Translations under genes and position numbers: made by a program | Part shown: in pieces, positions 24,978 to 35,536 of the stretch | Position numbering within the stretch: position 1 is the first letter of the stretch | Layout: every line of letters begins with the position of its first letter | NCBI RefSeq assembly: GCF_031323975.1 | Contig: NZ_JAVIWS010000001.1 | Coordinates: 3,100,001 to 3,164,000 of the forward strand | Source: Escherichia ruysiae | Lineage (GTDB): Bacteria > Pseudomonadota > Gammaproteobacteria > Enterobacterales > Enterobacteriaceae | Direction: 5' to 3' | DNA length: 64,000 nucleotides | Notes under the pieces: generated by a model | Seen by the model: the letters and a program-made list of their open reading frames with translations, nothing else | Database searches by the model: none | What the model was told of the DNA's origin: nothing

Positions 24978-25375
24978 TACTATTCCTCAAAAAACCAAAA
25001 GCGCGTTATTTACCCGAAAAGGCAACGCGTTAACTCGCAGAAAGAAAAAATACAGTTCGCTATCCTACAAATTATCATTCGTCGATGTAAGGAATAGTTA
25101 TGAATACTGGCATCTAAGGCACATAAACACAAAAAAAGATTAATATTCTAATGTTTTGTTTTGCCGTTAATTGAAATGAGATGAATTACTTTCACTTAAA
25201 ATGAAATATGCATTCATCAAATGAATGCATATTGGCTAAATGATAGGTTTGAATTATTTGACGATTTATAGCAACTCAATATTAGCCTCTCGTATAAATA
25301 TGCGTTAGGTGATAGATTACCCTTCGCTATTTTCTCACCCTGTGTCGAATATATTTATTTTCTGAATAATTAATC
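24978..25375. promoter_or_regulatory. Divergent acrE–acrS control region
   Basis: This 398-bp A/T-rich gap, of the kind H-NS binds, must hold the acrE and acrS promoters. Its most striking element is a perfect inverted repeat (25206–25232), listed separately. The remainder shows A/T tracts but no confident -35/-10 pair. Confidence 0.7.
25206..25232. repeat. Perfect 12-bp inverted repeat between acrE and acrS
   Basis: ATATGCATTCAT and ATGAATGCATAT flank CAA, giving two perfect 12-bp arms. It could be a TetR-type operator for AcrS or another regulator. Each arm contains one ATGCAT hexamer, the methylation target of YhdJ, whose gene lies about 1.1 kb to the right. Confidence 0.85.
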
Positions 25376-26038
25376 ATGGCAAAAAGAACCAAAGCCGAAG
25401 CCCTGAAGACCCGGCAAGAACTGATTGAAACTGCCATCGCCCAGTTTGCGCAGCATGGTGTAAGCAAGACGACACTCAACGACATTGCCGACGCCGCTAA
25501 CGTCACACGTGGCGCTATCTACTGGCACTTCGAAAACAAGACCCAACTGTTTAATGAGATGTGGTTGCAACAGCCTTCATTGCGGGAGTTAATCCAGGAA
25601 CACTTGACGGCTGGATTAGAGCATGACCCGTTTCAACAATTGCGTGAAAAATTGATTGTCGGCTTGCAATATATTGCCAAAATTCCCCGTCAACAGGCAT
25701 TACTACAAATCTTATATCACAAATGTGAATTTAATGATGAGATGCTGGAAGAGGCAGTAATACGCGAGAAGATGGGCTTTAATCCGCAGACTCTGCGCGA
25801 AGTATTGCAATCATGTCAGCAACAAGGGTATGTAGCTAAAAGCCTCGACTTAGACGTCGTAATGATTATTATTGATGGTGCCTTCAGCGGTATTGTTCAA
25901 AACTGGTTAATGAATATAGCGGGTTACGATCTTTATAAACAAGCACCCGCATTAGTCGATAATGTATTAAGAATGTTTATGCCAGATGAAAACACAACGA
26001 AATTAATTCATAAAACAAATGAATTAGGTATCGTATAA
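25376..26038 (+). CDS. acrS: TetR-family repressor AcrS (EnvR)
   Basis: A 220-residue regulator of efflux genes; in E. coli it represses acrAB and acts on acrEF. The N-terminal helix-turn-helix (TTLNDIADAANVTRGAIYWHFENKTQLFNEM, residues 33–63) is typical of TetR/AcrR, and the rest is the ligand-binding dimerisation domain. It is divergent from acrE. The start is ATGGCAAAAAGAACC, with TTAAT before it and no strong RBS, so low expression is possible. Confidence 0.95.
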   Translation: MAKRTKAEALKTRQELIETAIAQFAQHGVSKTTLNDIADAANVTRGAIYWHFENKTQLFNEMWLQQPSLRELIQEHLTAGLEHDPFQQLREKLIVGLQYIAKIPRQQALLQILYHKCEFNDEMLEEAVIREKMGFNPQTLREVLQSCQQQGYVAKSLDLDVVMIIIDGAFSGIVQNWLMNIAGYDLYKQAPALVDNVLRMFMPDENTTKLIHKTNELGIV

Positions 26039-26040
26039 AG

Positions 26041-26220
26041 TTACATTCTATTGTGAAAATCCAGTTCGTCACAGTTAACCAGTTTTAGCGGATTAACCGA
26101 GTTCATATTGCGACATTTGTCTGTTTCTGTTGCCAGTAGTTCAATCCACTGCATCAGTAAGGTATCAAACAGAAAAACGGAGACAGCGAAAACGACGAGC
26201 CACCAATACTTGCGAATCAT
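26041..26220 (-). CDS. yhdU: Small membrane protein YhdU
   Basis: A 59-residue protein with one N-terminal membrane helix (WWLVVFAVSVFLFDTLLMQW) and a Cys-containing periplasmic or cytoplasmic tail. I chose the Met of MIRKYWW; an in-frame Met nine codons upstream gives a longer form that I cannot exclude. No function is known. It ends 2 bp from the acrS stop, tail to tail. Confidence 0.85.
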   Translation of the reverse strand: MIRKYWWLVVFAVSVFLFDTLLMQWIELLATETDKCRNMNSVNPLKLVNCDELDFHNRM

Positions 26221-26303
26221 TACCTGAGCCTGTGCATGTTTAACCAAGTCTGGCAGGAAATATACACGAAATGAATAATCTGAAAACCAGGCTTACACTT
26301 CCT

Positions 26304-27188
26304 TTACTTTGCAATGAGATCGGGGTCAACTTCGCTGATCCGGCTTCGTTTTGACAGGTTGCCGGTCTTTCTTTTTTTCACTTTCGCCAGATCTTCCACG
26401 GAGTAATGTGACACGACATCCAGCCGTCGAAGTCCCATCTTGATGTACTCGCTGTTAATCTCAATACCAATGAATTTTCGCCCGCTGGCGACGGCTACGG
26501 CGCCGGTAGTAAAGCTACCGGCAAACGGATCGAGAACGACATCGCCAGGGTTGGAAGAAGCGAGAATTATGCGCTTCAGTAATGCTTCCGGTTTTTGCGT
26601 CGGATGGTTTTCATATTCATCCATCAAATAACGCACGCGCGGAAAATCCCAGACATTACCCGGTACTTTTTGGTGATTGTAAGGCTGTGGAGGATTTTTG
26701 CGATAATCGATCAACGCGCGTTGCGCACCGGTTTTAGCTTCAACCAGAATAGCATCACCGTTGAACGTGTAGTTCTTTGCATCTTTCACCATCATCAGGA
26801 TGGGTTCGTACATGGAGCCATAGTGTTTCTTCGCCTGCACCCCAGAACTGTCATATGACCAGACGATGCGACTTTTGATGGTAAAGAACTTGCGGCACTG
26901 GATATCGATAAAGGGCATGTTTTCCGTGCTGTTCATGATGTACATGCTGCCCTGTTTTTTCAGAACGCGGTGGCACTCTGCAATCACTTCAAACAGCCAG
27001 TCGATAAACAGATCTTCTTTCCAGGCTTCGATCAGACCATCAAAATTTTTACCGATGTTATAAGGTGGGTCGGCAAAGATCAGATCGATGCTTTCGGTGG
27101 GTAGTTTTTTAAGCTCGGCAAGCGCATCACCGTGAATAATGGTCTTAGCTTCATTACCAAACCGGGTCGGTTCACATCCTGTTCTCAT
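26304..27188 (-). CDS. yhdJ: DNA adenine methyltransferase YhdJ (ATGCAT)
   Basis: A 294-residue N6-adenine methyltransferase of the beta class: the catalytic DPPYNIG motif (about residue 40) precedes the SAM-binding DPFAGSFTTG (about residue 220), and TQKP lies between them. The E. coli enzyme methylates ATGCAT and has no partner nuclease. I chose MRTGCEPTR; an in-frame Met two codons upstream is possible. It lies downstream of fis but beyond a strong terminator. Confidence 0.95.
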   Translation of the reverse strand: MRTGCEPTRFGNEAKTIIHGDALAELKKLPTESIDLIFADPPYNIGKNFDGLIEAWKEDLFIDWLFEVIAECHRVLKKQGSMYIMNSTENMPFIDIQCRKFFTIKSRIVWSYDSSGVQAKKHYGSMYEPILMMVKDAKNYTFNGDAILVEAKTGAQRALIDYRKNPPQPYNHQKVPGNVWDFPRVRYLMDEYENHPTQKPEALLKRIILASSNPGDVVLDPFAGSFTTGAVAVASGRKFIGIEINSEYIKMGLRRLDVVSHYSVEDLAKVKKRKTGNLSKRSRISEVDPDLIAK

Positions 27189-27210
27189 GGTCACTCCCTT
27201 TGTGACACCT

Positions 27211-27252
27211 ATAAAAAAGGCGCTTCCCCATGCCGAGTAGCGCCTTTTTAAT
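27211..27252 (-). terminator. Terminator after fis
   Basis: AAAAAGGCGCT (27214–27224) pairs with AGCGCCTTTTT (27239–27249). On the minus strand it lies right after the fis stop and ends in a T-run, isolating yhdJ from the dusB-fis operon. Confidence 0.9.
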
Positions 27253-27273
27253 CAAGCATTTAGCTAACCTGAA

Positions 27274-27570
27274 TTAGTTCATGCCGTACTTTTTCAATTT
27301 TTTACGCAGCGTACCACGGTTGATGCCCATCATCAGCGCAGCACGGGTCTGGTTACCACGGGTGTATTGCATCACCATGTCCAACAGGGGCTGTTCTACT
27401 TCAGCCAGTACCAGCTCATAGAGGTCATTCACATCCTGACCATTCAGTTGAGCAAAATAGTTCTTCAGTGCCTGTTTAACCGAGTCACGCAGGGGTTTTT
27501 GGGTTACCTGATCCTGAGAGTTAACGGTAGAAACGGTCAGTACGTCAGAATTTACGCGTTGTTCGAACAT
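27274..27570 (-). CDS. fis: Nucleoid protein and transcription factor Fis
   Basis: A 98-residue dimeric DNA-bending protein, abundant in early exponential growth, that activates rRNA promoters including the one at 9.7 kb here. The N-terminal beta-hairpin arm ([13 protein letters not shown]) is followed by dimer helices and a C-terminal helix-turn-helix ([20 protein letters not shown]). It starts 25 nt after the dusB stop and is expressed from the dusB promoter. Confidence 0.98.
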
Positions 27571-27595
27571 AGTTCTGTCAGCTCTTTATTTCTGT

Positions 27596-28561
27596 TTACG
27601 CAAAATTTTCGAAGTATGCCTCCAACGCCTCCAGCTGTTCGCTGGCATCCTCAATGGCGTTGAATGTGCGCCGAAACTGGTCATTTGGAGCGTGTTCCTG
27701 GAGATACCAGGAAACGTGTTTACGTGCAATTCGGTATCCTTTTGCCGGACCATAAAAGTCATGCAGTTCCCGAACGTGCGCGCAAAGCAAGCGCTTAACC
27801 TCTGCCAAAGGCAGCGGGGGCAGCAACTCCCCAGTGTCCAGATAATGCTGGATTTCCCGAAAGATCCAGGGTCTTCCCTGAGCTGCACGGCCTATCATCA
27901 GAGCATCCGCCCCTGTATAGTCGAGCACAGCTCTGGCTTTAAGCGGGTCAGTAATGTCGCCATTCGCGATAACCGGAATGGAAACTTTCTGCTTAACTGC
28001 CCGAATACTGTCGTACTCAGCTTCTCCATTGAACAAACAGGCGCGTGTACGGCCATGAATGGTCAGAGCCTGAATGCCACAGTCTTCAGCCAGTTGGGCA
28101 ATCTCTTCACAGTTACGGTGTTCCGGCGCCCAGCCGGTGCGAATCTTCAGGGTAACAGGAACGTCCACTGCATTGACGACCTCGGTAAGGATCGATTTAA
28201 CGACATCCGGGTACTGCAAGAGGGCTGAACCTGCGAGCTTGCGATTCACTTTTTTAGCCGGGCAACCCATATTGATATCAATAATCTGGGCACCGCTTTC
28301 CACGTTAATACGTGCTGCATCTGCCATTTCTTTCGGATCGCTACCGGCAATTTGCACGGTACGAATACCGGGTTCATCAATGTGCACCATCCGTAAACGA
28401 GATTTGTCGCTTTCCCAAACCTGAGGGTTAGAAGACATCATCTCGGATACTGTCAATCCGGCTCCCATCTCGTAGCACAACGTCCGAAAAGGTCTGTCTG
28501 TAATGCCAGCCATGGGCGCTGCGATCAGGCGATTTCTGAGCTGATATTGTCCGATGCGCAT
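27596..28561 (-). CDS. dusB: tRNA-dihydrouridine synthase B
   Basis: A 321-residue FMN-dependent enzyme that reduces uridine in the tRNA D-loop. A TIM barrel carries the catalytic Cys in [19 protein letters not shown] (about residue 100), the FMN-phosphate loop [16 protein letters not shown], and a C-terminal helical tRNA-binding domain. First gene of dusB-fis. Its promoter is strongly growth-rate regulated, mainly to drive fis. Confidence 0.97.
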   Translation of the reverse strand: MRIGQYQLRNRLIAAPMAGITDRPFRTLCYEMGAGLTVSEMMSSNPQVWESDKSRLRMVHIDEPGIRTVQIAGSDPKEMADAARINVESGAQIIDINMGCPAKKVNRKLAGSALLQYPDVVKSILTEVVNAVDVPVTLKIRTGWAPEHRNCEEIAQLAEDCGIQALTIHGRTRACLFNGEAEYDSIRAVKQKVSIPVIANGDITDPLKARAVLDYTGADALMIGRAAQGRPWIFREIQHYLDTGELLPPLPLAEVKRLLCAHVRELHDFYGPAKGYRIARKHVSWYLQEHAPNDQFRRTFNAIEDASEQLEALEAYFENFA

Positions 28562-28889
28562 GAGTTAAGAAATGACCATACTGTGACTGCAAGGCGGCGT
28601 ATATTACGCATTTTTTGCACGAGATGAAAGGCCAAACTTTGACCAATCCTCTGAGATGGATCAAAGAATTGCATTTAAAATGAGCGTGGCGCGATAATTA
28701 CTCATAAAAATCATCATATTAGAAAATAGTGACTAAAATTTACACTCCAAGAAATTTGAGTAAGTTCTCAATTTTTCTTTATGAATGAAAATTTTGGCAC
28801 GCAAAATTGCGTAAATAATCAGCAAATTTACGTGCCTTTTGTGACCTTGCTCGCACTTTGCTCTGCATCACCATGCGGTGATGCGAAGG
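28562..28889 (-). promoter_or_regulatory. dusB-fis promoter region
   Basis: A 328-bp gap. On the minus strand TAATAT (from 28601–28606) is followed by the GC-rich discriminator ACGCCGCC, as in the known fis promoter; this feature confers stringent and Fis-feedback control. A/T-rich stretches upstream (28640–28780) resemble Fis sites. A long hairpin (28796–28836) closes the prmA side. Confidence 0.75.
28796..28836 (-). terminator. Long hairpin after prmA
   Basis: On the minus strand the GGCACG-containing arm pairs with the CGTGCC-containing arm. The 15-bp stem has one mismatch and one wobble, with a TGATTATTTAC loop. It is followed by AAAATTTTC, not a clean T-run. It probably ends the panF-prmA transcript before the fis promoter. 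Confidence 0.5.
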
Positions 28890-29771
28890 TTAATTCTTAC
28901 GACCGGTAATGCGACACCACTCTTCTTTTTCCACAACCGGGTCGAGCGTGAAGTTAGCTGCATAAGCCTCACAAACGCTCTCTGCCTGGCTTGCCAGAAT
29001 ACCGGAAAGGCCCAGCAAACCGCCTGAAACCGGCAGGACGCTGATTAACGGTGCCAGTTCACGTAATGGGCCTGCCAGGATATTAGCGACCACCACGTCG
29101 GCTTTCATTTCTTCTGGCTGATCTTTCGGGAGATAGAGTTCCAGACGGTCAGAAACGCCATTACGTTCGGCGTTGTCGCGGCTGGCCTGAATCGCCTGCG
29201 GATCGATATCAATACCAATGGCTTTTGCTGCACCCAGCTTCAGCGCCGCGATAGCCAGAATGCCGGAACCACAACCAAAGTCGATGACTGTTTTACCGGT
29301 TAAATCGAGGCTGTCGAGCCATTGCAGGCACAGAGAGGTGGTTGGATGAGTCCCTGTACCAAACGCCAGCCCTGGGTCTAACATCACGTTAACCGCATTT
29401 TCGTCCGGCACATCACGCCAGCTTGGGCAGATCCACAGTCGTTCACCAAAGCGCATCGGGTGGAAATTATCCATCCATTCGCGCTCCCAGTCTTTATCTT
29501 CCAGTTGTTCGATTTTATGCGCGAAGCCCGCGCCGAGCAGCGGATGGTTTTCCAGAATCGCCACCACGTCATTCATGTCGGTTTCAGCGTCGAACAGACC
29601 TATCACATCGGTATCGCCCCACAGGCGAGTTTCGCCAGGCAGAGGCTCAAACACCGGCGTATCGTGGGTGTCCTGAAAAGTGATAGAAACGGCACCTGCT
29701 TCCATCAGCGCATCGCTAAGATCTTCTGCGTTCGCGCCGGTGGTGTTCAGTTTCAGTTGGATCCAAGGCAT
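28890..29771 (-). CDS. prmA: Ribosomal protein L11 methyltransferase
   Basis: A 293-residue SAM-dependent enzyme that trimethylates several amino groups of ribosomal protein L11. A small N-terminal L11-recognition domain (to about residue 55) is joined by a linker to the class I methyltransferase domain with the SAM loop [20 protein letters not shown] and the ANILAGPL catalytic segment. It starts 11 nt after panF and is likely cotranscribed. Confidence 0.97.
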   Translation of the reverse strand: MPWIQLKLNTTGANAEDLSDALMEAGAVSITFQDTHDTPVFEPLPGETRLWGDTDVIGLFDAETDMNDVVAILENHPLLGAGFAHKIEQLEDKDWEREWMDNFHPMRFGERLWICPSWRDVPDENAVNVMLDPGLAFGTGTHPTTSLCLQWLDSLDLTGKTVIDFGCGSGILAIAALKLGAAKAIGIDIDPQAIQASRDNAERNGVSDRLELYLPKDQPEEMKADVVVANILAGPLRELAPLISVLPVSGGLLGLSGILASQAESVCEAYAANFTLDPVVEKEEWCRITGRKN

Positions 29772-29782
29772 GGCAAAACTCT

Positions 29783-31234
29783 TTATTTATCAGTAGTCAA
29801 AACGGTAGCTTGCGGGACGGATGTACCGAAACGGTTTCCGACCAGGAAAGCCAGCAAACTTAGCAGTAACGAGGGCACGATAGGGTGGAAGCCCAGGTAC
29901 TGAATATTCAGCGTCGCAAGTACGGCATACAGCACGCCGCCGACGATCATCGCACTTAGCGCGCCTTTGGCGTTGGCGCGTTCCCAATAAAGACCTAGCA
30001 CCAGCGGCCACAGGAAAACGGCTTCCAGTCCACCGAAGGCCAGCAAATTCAGCCAGATGATCATTTCTGGCGGCTTCCAGGCGGCAAGCAGCAGCAACGC
30101 GCCGAGAACTAACGTAATTACTGCCGACATCCGCTTCAGACGCGTCTCATTTTGCATTTGATCCGGACGGATATTCAGATAGAGATCTTTAATGATCGTA
30201 GCGGAACTTTGCAGCAATTGGGCGTTGATTGTTGACATGATCGCAGCCATTGGTGCAGCAAGGAAGATCCCGGCAGCAAACGGTGGCAGCACTTTTACCA
30301 TCAGCGTCGGGATCACCAGATCCGGCACGGTGAGATCGGGGATCACTGCACGACCTAACGCTCCGGCAAGGTGCATTCCAAACATCAGGATCGCCACTAC
30401 AACCGTACCAATGATGATCCCACGATGTACTGCTTTACTGTCTTTATAAGAGATGCAGCGTACCGCAGTATGTGGCAGACCAATCACGCCAAAGCACACC
30501 AGCACCCAGAACGACGTCATAAAGGCAGGTGACAGAATATCGTCAGCACCTTGTGGCGTAACCAGTTGTGGATCGATGGTTTGCAGCGTCTCTACTGCGT
30601 TGCTTAAGCCGCCAGCAGCATGAACCACGCCGACCAGCAGCACAATGGTGCCAATCAGCATCACCAGTCCTTGCATGGTGTCGTTCAGCACGCTGGCGCG
30701 AAAGCCGCCAAAGGCGGTATACAACGCAATACTAATACCGAAAATCAGCAGCCCGGTTTCATAAGGAATACCCGCAGCGGTTTCCAGCAGGCGCGCACCG
30801 CCGATAAACTGCACGGTCATTGCACCAACGAACGCAACCAGCAAACTCAAACTCGCCAGCCACACCAGAAGACGGCTCTGGTAGCGGGCAAACAGCATAT
30901 CGTTCAGCGTCACCGCATTGTAGCGGCGCGCGAGAATCGCGAACTTTTTGCCAAGAATACCGAGTGAAAGCCATACCGCAGGCAACTGGATCATCGCCAG
31001 CAACACCCAGCCCAGCCCGTATTTATAAGCAGCACCTGGCCCGCCGATAAACGAACTGGCACTGATATAGGTTGCGGTGAGCGTCATCGCCAGCACAATA
31101 CCGCCCATAGAACGGCTGCCGAGGAAATACTCATTAAGGAACGTGCCCGCGCTCCGTTTACGCATCGCGTAGACAGAGATCCCGAATACCACCACCAGAT
31201 AGGCGACCAGCGGTAGAATTACTTCAAGCTGCAT
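29783..31234 (-). CDS. panF: Sodium/pantothenate symporter
   Basis: A 483-residue inner-membrane transporter of the solute:sodium symporter family that imports pantothenate for coenzyme A synthesis. About 12–13 membrane helices are visible, with the SSS signature region around [22 protein letters not shown] chose MQLEVILP; a Met two codons upstream is also in frame. It overlaps the yhdT end by 11 bp, indicating translational coupling. Confidence 0.96.
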   Translation of the reverse strand: MQLEVILPLVAYLVVVFGISVYAMRKRSAGTFLNEYFLGSRSMGGIVLAMTLTATYISASSFIGGPGAAYKYGLGWVLLAMIQLPAVWLSLGILGKKFAILARRYNAVTLNDMLFARYQSRLLVWLASLSLLVAFVGAMTVQFIGGARLLETAAGIPYETGLLIFGISIALYTAFGGFRASVLNDTMQGLVMLIGTIVLLVGVVHAAGGLSNAVETLQTIDPQLVTPQGADDILSPAFMTSFWVLVCFGVIGLPHTAVRCISYKDSKAVHRGIIIGTVVVAILMFGMHLAGALGRAVIPDLTVPDLVIPTLMVKVLPPFAAGIFLAAPMAAIMSTINAQLLQSSATIIKDLYLNIRPDQMQNETRLKRMSAVITLVLGALLLLAAWKPPEMIIWLNLLAFGGLEAVFLWPLVLGLYWERANAKGALSAMIVGGVLYAVLATLNIQYLGFHPIVPSLLLSLLAFLVGNRFGTSVPQATVLTTDK

Positions 31235-31466
31235 CGTCATCCTCCAGCGGGATATCGCGATAGATAAATTTTACCATTGCCCAGCACAGTCCAATAAACA
31301 GCAGCGGCGTCAGGATGCAGGCCATCTCAAACCAGCGCGGAAAGCCGGTAAAACCGGGGGCAACGCCAGGTAAGTAAGCGGCTACTAACCATACCGCCAG
31401 ATACAAAAGGGTCAGCCCCAGCGCCCAGCGCGCCTCTTTATGGGCCTGAACAAAACGAGTGTCCAC
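31224..31466 (-). CDS. yhdT: DUF997 membrane protein YhdT
   Basis: An 80-residue protein with two membrane helices (WALGLTLLYLAVWLVAAYL and FEMACILTPLLFIGLCWAMV) and an acidic tail. It belongs to the DUF997 family, conserved next to panF, where it may help the symporter; this partner role is inference. I chose the GTG start (VDTRFVQAHKEARW), with GAGGACC 8 nt upstream, to match the usual length. In K-12, as I remember, accC lies next upstream; here the sugar island intervenes. Confidence 0.92.
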   Translation of the reverse strand: MDTRFVQAHKEARWALGLTLLYLAVWLVAAYLPGVAPGFTGFPRWFEMACILTPLLFIGLCWAMVKFIYRDIPLEDDDAA

Positions 31467-31558
31467 GGAAGGGGTCCTCCTCATGGGGGGATACGAGAAA
31501 CGGGCAATTCTACGGCAAGTCTTCAGGCAGGGAAAACAATCTGACAGAAAATTGCCGT

Positions 31559-32515
31559 TCAGTGCCGTTGCAAAAAGTCTTCAATGTCAGCCAGTGAGGA
31601 TATCCCTTCCATCGGGCCTTGCTGCATTACGGCGAGTGCGCCGCTGGCGTTAGCATATTGTAACGCCTTGTGTGCCGGGAAACCCGACAAGAAAAGAGTG
31701 ACAAAAGTAGCGCCAAAGCAGTCGCCAGCACCGGTTGGATCGATGATTTCGCTATCGTGGCCTGCAATATGCTGGGCGTGTAATGTCCCGTTTTTTAGTT
31801 GGTAATAGCTGGCTCCACGCTGGGCGCGTTTTATCGCCACATGTTTTACGCCGCCGTGGAGAAGATCGCTAATAATCTGTTCTTCTGACAGATTTTTGTG
31901 ACGGGCGAAGAAAGGGAGTTCGCTTTCGCTTGGGATAAAGATATCTGTATATTCAATTAAATAATCGAGAGCCTGCGCCATTTCGGGAATACTCAGCATC
32001 TCTTTGCGAATATTGGGGTCGAAAGAGACGGTGCCGCCAGCAGATTTGATCGTTGTTATCGCTTTGCGCATGACATCGATCATACGAAATGAGAACAGTG
32101 ATGAGCCCACAATGTGCAGATGATTACACTGTCTTAGCAAATCCTTATCAATGTGCCCGGCAGTAAACAAACCGCAGGCACTATTAGGAATATTAAAGAC
32201 GAAATCCCGTTTCAGCGGATTTTGATAACTGACAAACGCTGTGCCTGTTACAGCATTGTTCATTATGTGGATACCATCGGTAATGACACCTTCATGACGC
32301 AGGCGTTCAATAATGAGACGGCCAAAATCATCGTTACCAACGCAACCGAAGAAAATAGCCCGCCGGGACAATTTTGCCACCTGTGCAGCAAAGATTGCTG
32401 GTGCGCCGCTGGGAAATGGCCCGATAAACTCCCCTGGCTGAGTGAATTTTTGTTGTGGGTTGCGGGACAAAAACTCGGCCAGCAATTCTCCCATAGCGCA
32501 GATGGTTATTGTCAC
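31559..32515 (-). CDS. PfkB-family sugar kinase (leftward copy)
   Basis: A 318-residue carbohydrate kinase of the ribokinase/PfkB family. The SGAPAIF substrate region (about residue 35), the central SFDPNIRKEM strand and the catalytic anion-hole motif DPTGAGDCFG (about residue 255) with its Asp base are all intact. It is clearly a paralogue of the rightward kinase at 38 kb (about half the residues look identical). I chose the GTG start because GAGAGGGG lies 5–8 nt upstream and the DeoR stop is 10 nt away; the longer frame overlaps the regulator. Inference: it phosphorylates a ketohexose or ketohexose phosphate. Confidence 0.9.
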   Translation of the reverse strand: MTITICAMGELLAEFLSRNPQQKFTQPGEFIGPFPSGAPAIFAAQVAKLSRRAIFFGCVGNDDFGRLIIERLRHEGVITDGIHIMNNAVTGTAFVSYQNPLKRDFVFNIPNSACGLFTAGHIDKDLLRQCNHLHIVGSSLFSFRMIDVMRKAITTIKSAGGTVSFDPNIRKEMLSIPEMAQALDYLIEYTDIFIPSESELPFFARHKNLSEEQIISDLLHGGVKHVAIKRAQRGASYYQLKNGTLHAQHIAGHDSEIIDPTGAGDCFGATFVTLFLSGFPAHKALQYANASGALAVMQQGPMEGISSLADIEDFLQRH

Positions 32516-32525
32516 AAAACCCCTC

Positions 32526-33356
32526 TCATTCCTGAAGCCTTTCGCGATTGGACCAGGTAAAGCAGTCATTGCTGGTATAAAGAATAACGAAATCAGCAGA
32601 CTGCAATTGCTGCTGATATCGTTCGTTCATGCTGCGACTGACAATCACATTTTCTGCCTGATGAAGATGTCCGATAGCAGCCGTCGATGAATCGGTATTG
32701 GCAGTGACGATTACTGTCTTATTCTGGGCATTGTCAAAACAGAGTTGCCAGGCGGCGGCAACTCTGGGGGTATTGATATTCAGAGTACCATCTGCATCCA
32801 GATGACTGATTTCCAGAATGCTATGGGTAATGGTGAAATGCTGAAGCGCCTGTTCGAGCGGTTTTCCCGCCAGTGCGGTGTCAGGGCGCAGCATTTCACT
32901 GCCAGCCAGAATTATTTCGCCATCAATAAACTGATTTGCCAGCAGCGCATGTTCGGGATCGTTAGTGATCAGACGCAGTTTTTTTACTTCGCTGAGTAAT
33001 GGAATGATCTTGCGGCAGATTGTTCCATGTCCAAGAAATAGCGTGTCACGATCGCTGATAAGGCGGGCACAATGCCGCGCAATTTCCATTTGTTGGGTCA
33101 GAGACAATATCGTAATGGGTGGTGCCGATTCAGGTTCAGGGGCGAGTGGTGTCGCAATGGCACCACCAAAAGAACGCTTTAAATACCCCTGTTGCTCCAG
33201 ATAACTGAGATCGCCACGGATTGTCACGCCAGAGACGCCAAGTTGAGCAGATAAGTCATCAACTTTGATTTCACCCTGGGTAGCAACAATTTCTGCAATT
33301 TTTAATCTTCGTTTCAGTAGGTTAGATGATTTTCTCGGCACGTTAACACTCATCAT
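32526..33356 (-). CDS. DeoR-family repressor of the sugar island
   Basis: A 276-residue regulator. The N-terminal DeoR helix-turn-helix (VDDLSAQLGVSGVTIRGDLSYLEQQGYLKRSFGGA, about residues 32–66) is followed by the DeoRC sugar-phosphate sensor domain with the SIS-like LGHGTIC loop and LITNDPE strand. Members of this family are released from DNA by a phosphosugar. It is first in a two-gene transcript with the kinase, divergent from the aldolase. A second Met at residue 2 makes the exact start uncertain by one codon. Confidence 0.92.
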   Translation of the reverse strand: MMSVNVPRKSSNLLKRRLKIAEIVATQGEIKVDDLSAQLGVSGVTIRGDLSYLEQQGYLKRSFGGAIATPLAPEPESAPPITILSLTQQMEIARHCARLISDRDTLFLGHGTICRKIIPLLSEVKKLRLITNDPEHALLANQFIDGEIILAGSEMLRPDTALAGKPLEQALQHFTITHSILEISHLDADGTLNINTPRVAAAWQLCFDNAQNKTVIVTANTDSSTAAIGHLHQAENVIVSRSMNERYQQQLQSADFVILYTSNDCFTWSNRERLQE

Positions 33357-34550
<1,194 letters not shown>

Positions 34551-34585
34551 TACGTTGTACCCTACAAAAACAATGAGGACTGTTT

Positions 34586-35476
34586 ATGAAAAATATTAAA
34601 TTACTTGGCTCGGCAATGTTGGTGAGTCTGGCGTTGTTCTCACAAAGCTCATTAGCAAAAGAGTATAAAATTGGTGCATCATTATTAACGCAACAACATC
34701 CTTTTTATATCGATCTTGCGAATGCAATGAAAGAAGAAGCTAAAAAAGATAATGTCAATTTAAGCGTTTCTATTGCCAACCAGGATTTAAATAAGCAACT
34801 TTCAGATGTCGAAGATTTTATTACTAAAAAAGTGGATGCCATTATTATATCTCCAGTGGACTCTAAAGGTGTACAGGCTGCGATAATTAAAGCCGACAAA
34901 GCTGGTATCCCTGTTATCACTGTTGATGTTGCTGCGGAAGGTGTTCCGGTAGTATCGCATGTTGCGACCGATAACTACGCGGGAGGTGTTGAAGCGGGCA
35001 AGTTAATGGGAAAACTATTGAACGGTAAGGGGACTGTAGCCATTATTTCTTACCCGGCACTGCAATCGGTAGTTGCGCGCGTCGATGGCTTTAAAAAAGG
35101 GTTAAGCGATACACCGGAGATTAAAATTGTTGCTGAGCAACCGGGTATTACGCGTGCTGAAGCGTTAACGACGGCACAAAATATTATGCAGGCAAACGCC
35201 AACCTGAATGGGCTGTTTGGTTTTGGTGATGATGCCGCACTGGCAGCGGTTATAGCGGCGAAATCTGCGCATAACGACAATATCAAAATTATCGGTTTTG
35301 ATGGCATGAAAGAAGCGCGCGATGCCGTAGACAGTGAAAAAACCTTTGCCGCAGTGATTCGACAATACCCGGATCAAATGGGCGCTAAAGCGATTGATGC
35401 CGCTGTGGATCATCTCAATGGTAAACCGGTAGAAAAAATGATCCCGGTACAACCCGGCGTTTATACAGGTAAATAA
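34586..35476 (+). CDS. Periplasmic sugar-binding protein of a ribose-type ABC importer
   Basis: A 296-residue periplasmic binding protein of the RbsB-like (Peripla_BP_4) family. A Sec signal peptide of about 24 residues ends SSLA before KEYKIGASLL. The mature fold shows HPFYIDLANAMKEEA, NQDLNKQLSDVEDFI, the hinge-side DAIIISPVDSKGV and the VGVQPG-like C-terminus (VQPGVYTGK). It captures the free sugar for the ATPase and permease that follow. AGGAC precedes the ATG. A strong hairpin after its stop suggests it is made in excess over the membrane parts. Confidence 0.93.
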   Translation: MKNIKLLGSAMLVSLALFSQSSLAKEYKIGASLLTQQHPFYIDLANAMKEEAKKDNVNLSVSIANQDLNKQLSDVEDFITKKVDAIIISPVDSKGVQAAIIKADKAGIPVITVDVAAEGVPVVSHVATDNYAGGVEAGKLMGKLLNGKGTVAIISYPALQSVVARVDGFKKGLSDTPEIKIVAEQPGITRAEALTTAQNIMQANANLNGLFGFGDDAALAAVIAAKSAHNDNIKIIGFDGMKEARDAVDSEKTFAAVIRQYPDQMGAKAIDAAVDHLNGKPVEKMIPVQPGVYTGK

Positions 35477-35491
35477 TAAACATCTTCAACT

Positions 35492-35522
35492 CACAACAAA
35501 ACGTCATCGGCGTTTTGTTGTG
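35492..35522 (+). terminator. Hairpin between the binding-protein and ATPase genes
   Basis: CACAACAAAACG (35492–35503) pairs perfectly with CGTTTTGTTGTG (35511–35522) around TCATCGG. No T-run follows, so it more likely protects the 3' end of the binding-protein mRNA or causes partial termination. Confidence 0.7.
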
Positions 35523-35536
35523 ACACCGAGGTCATT

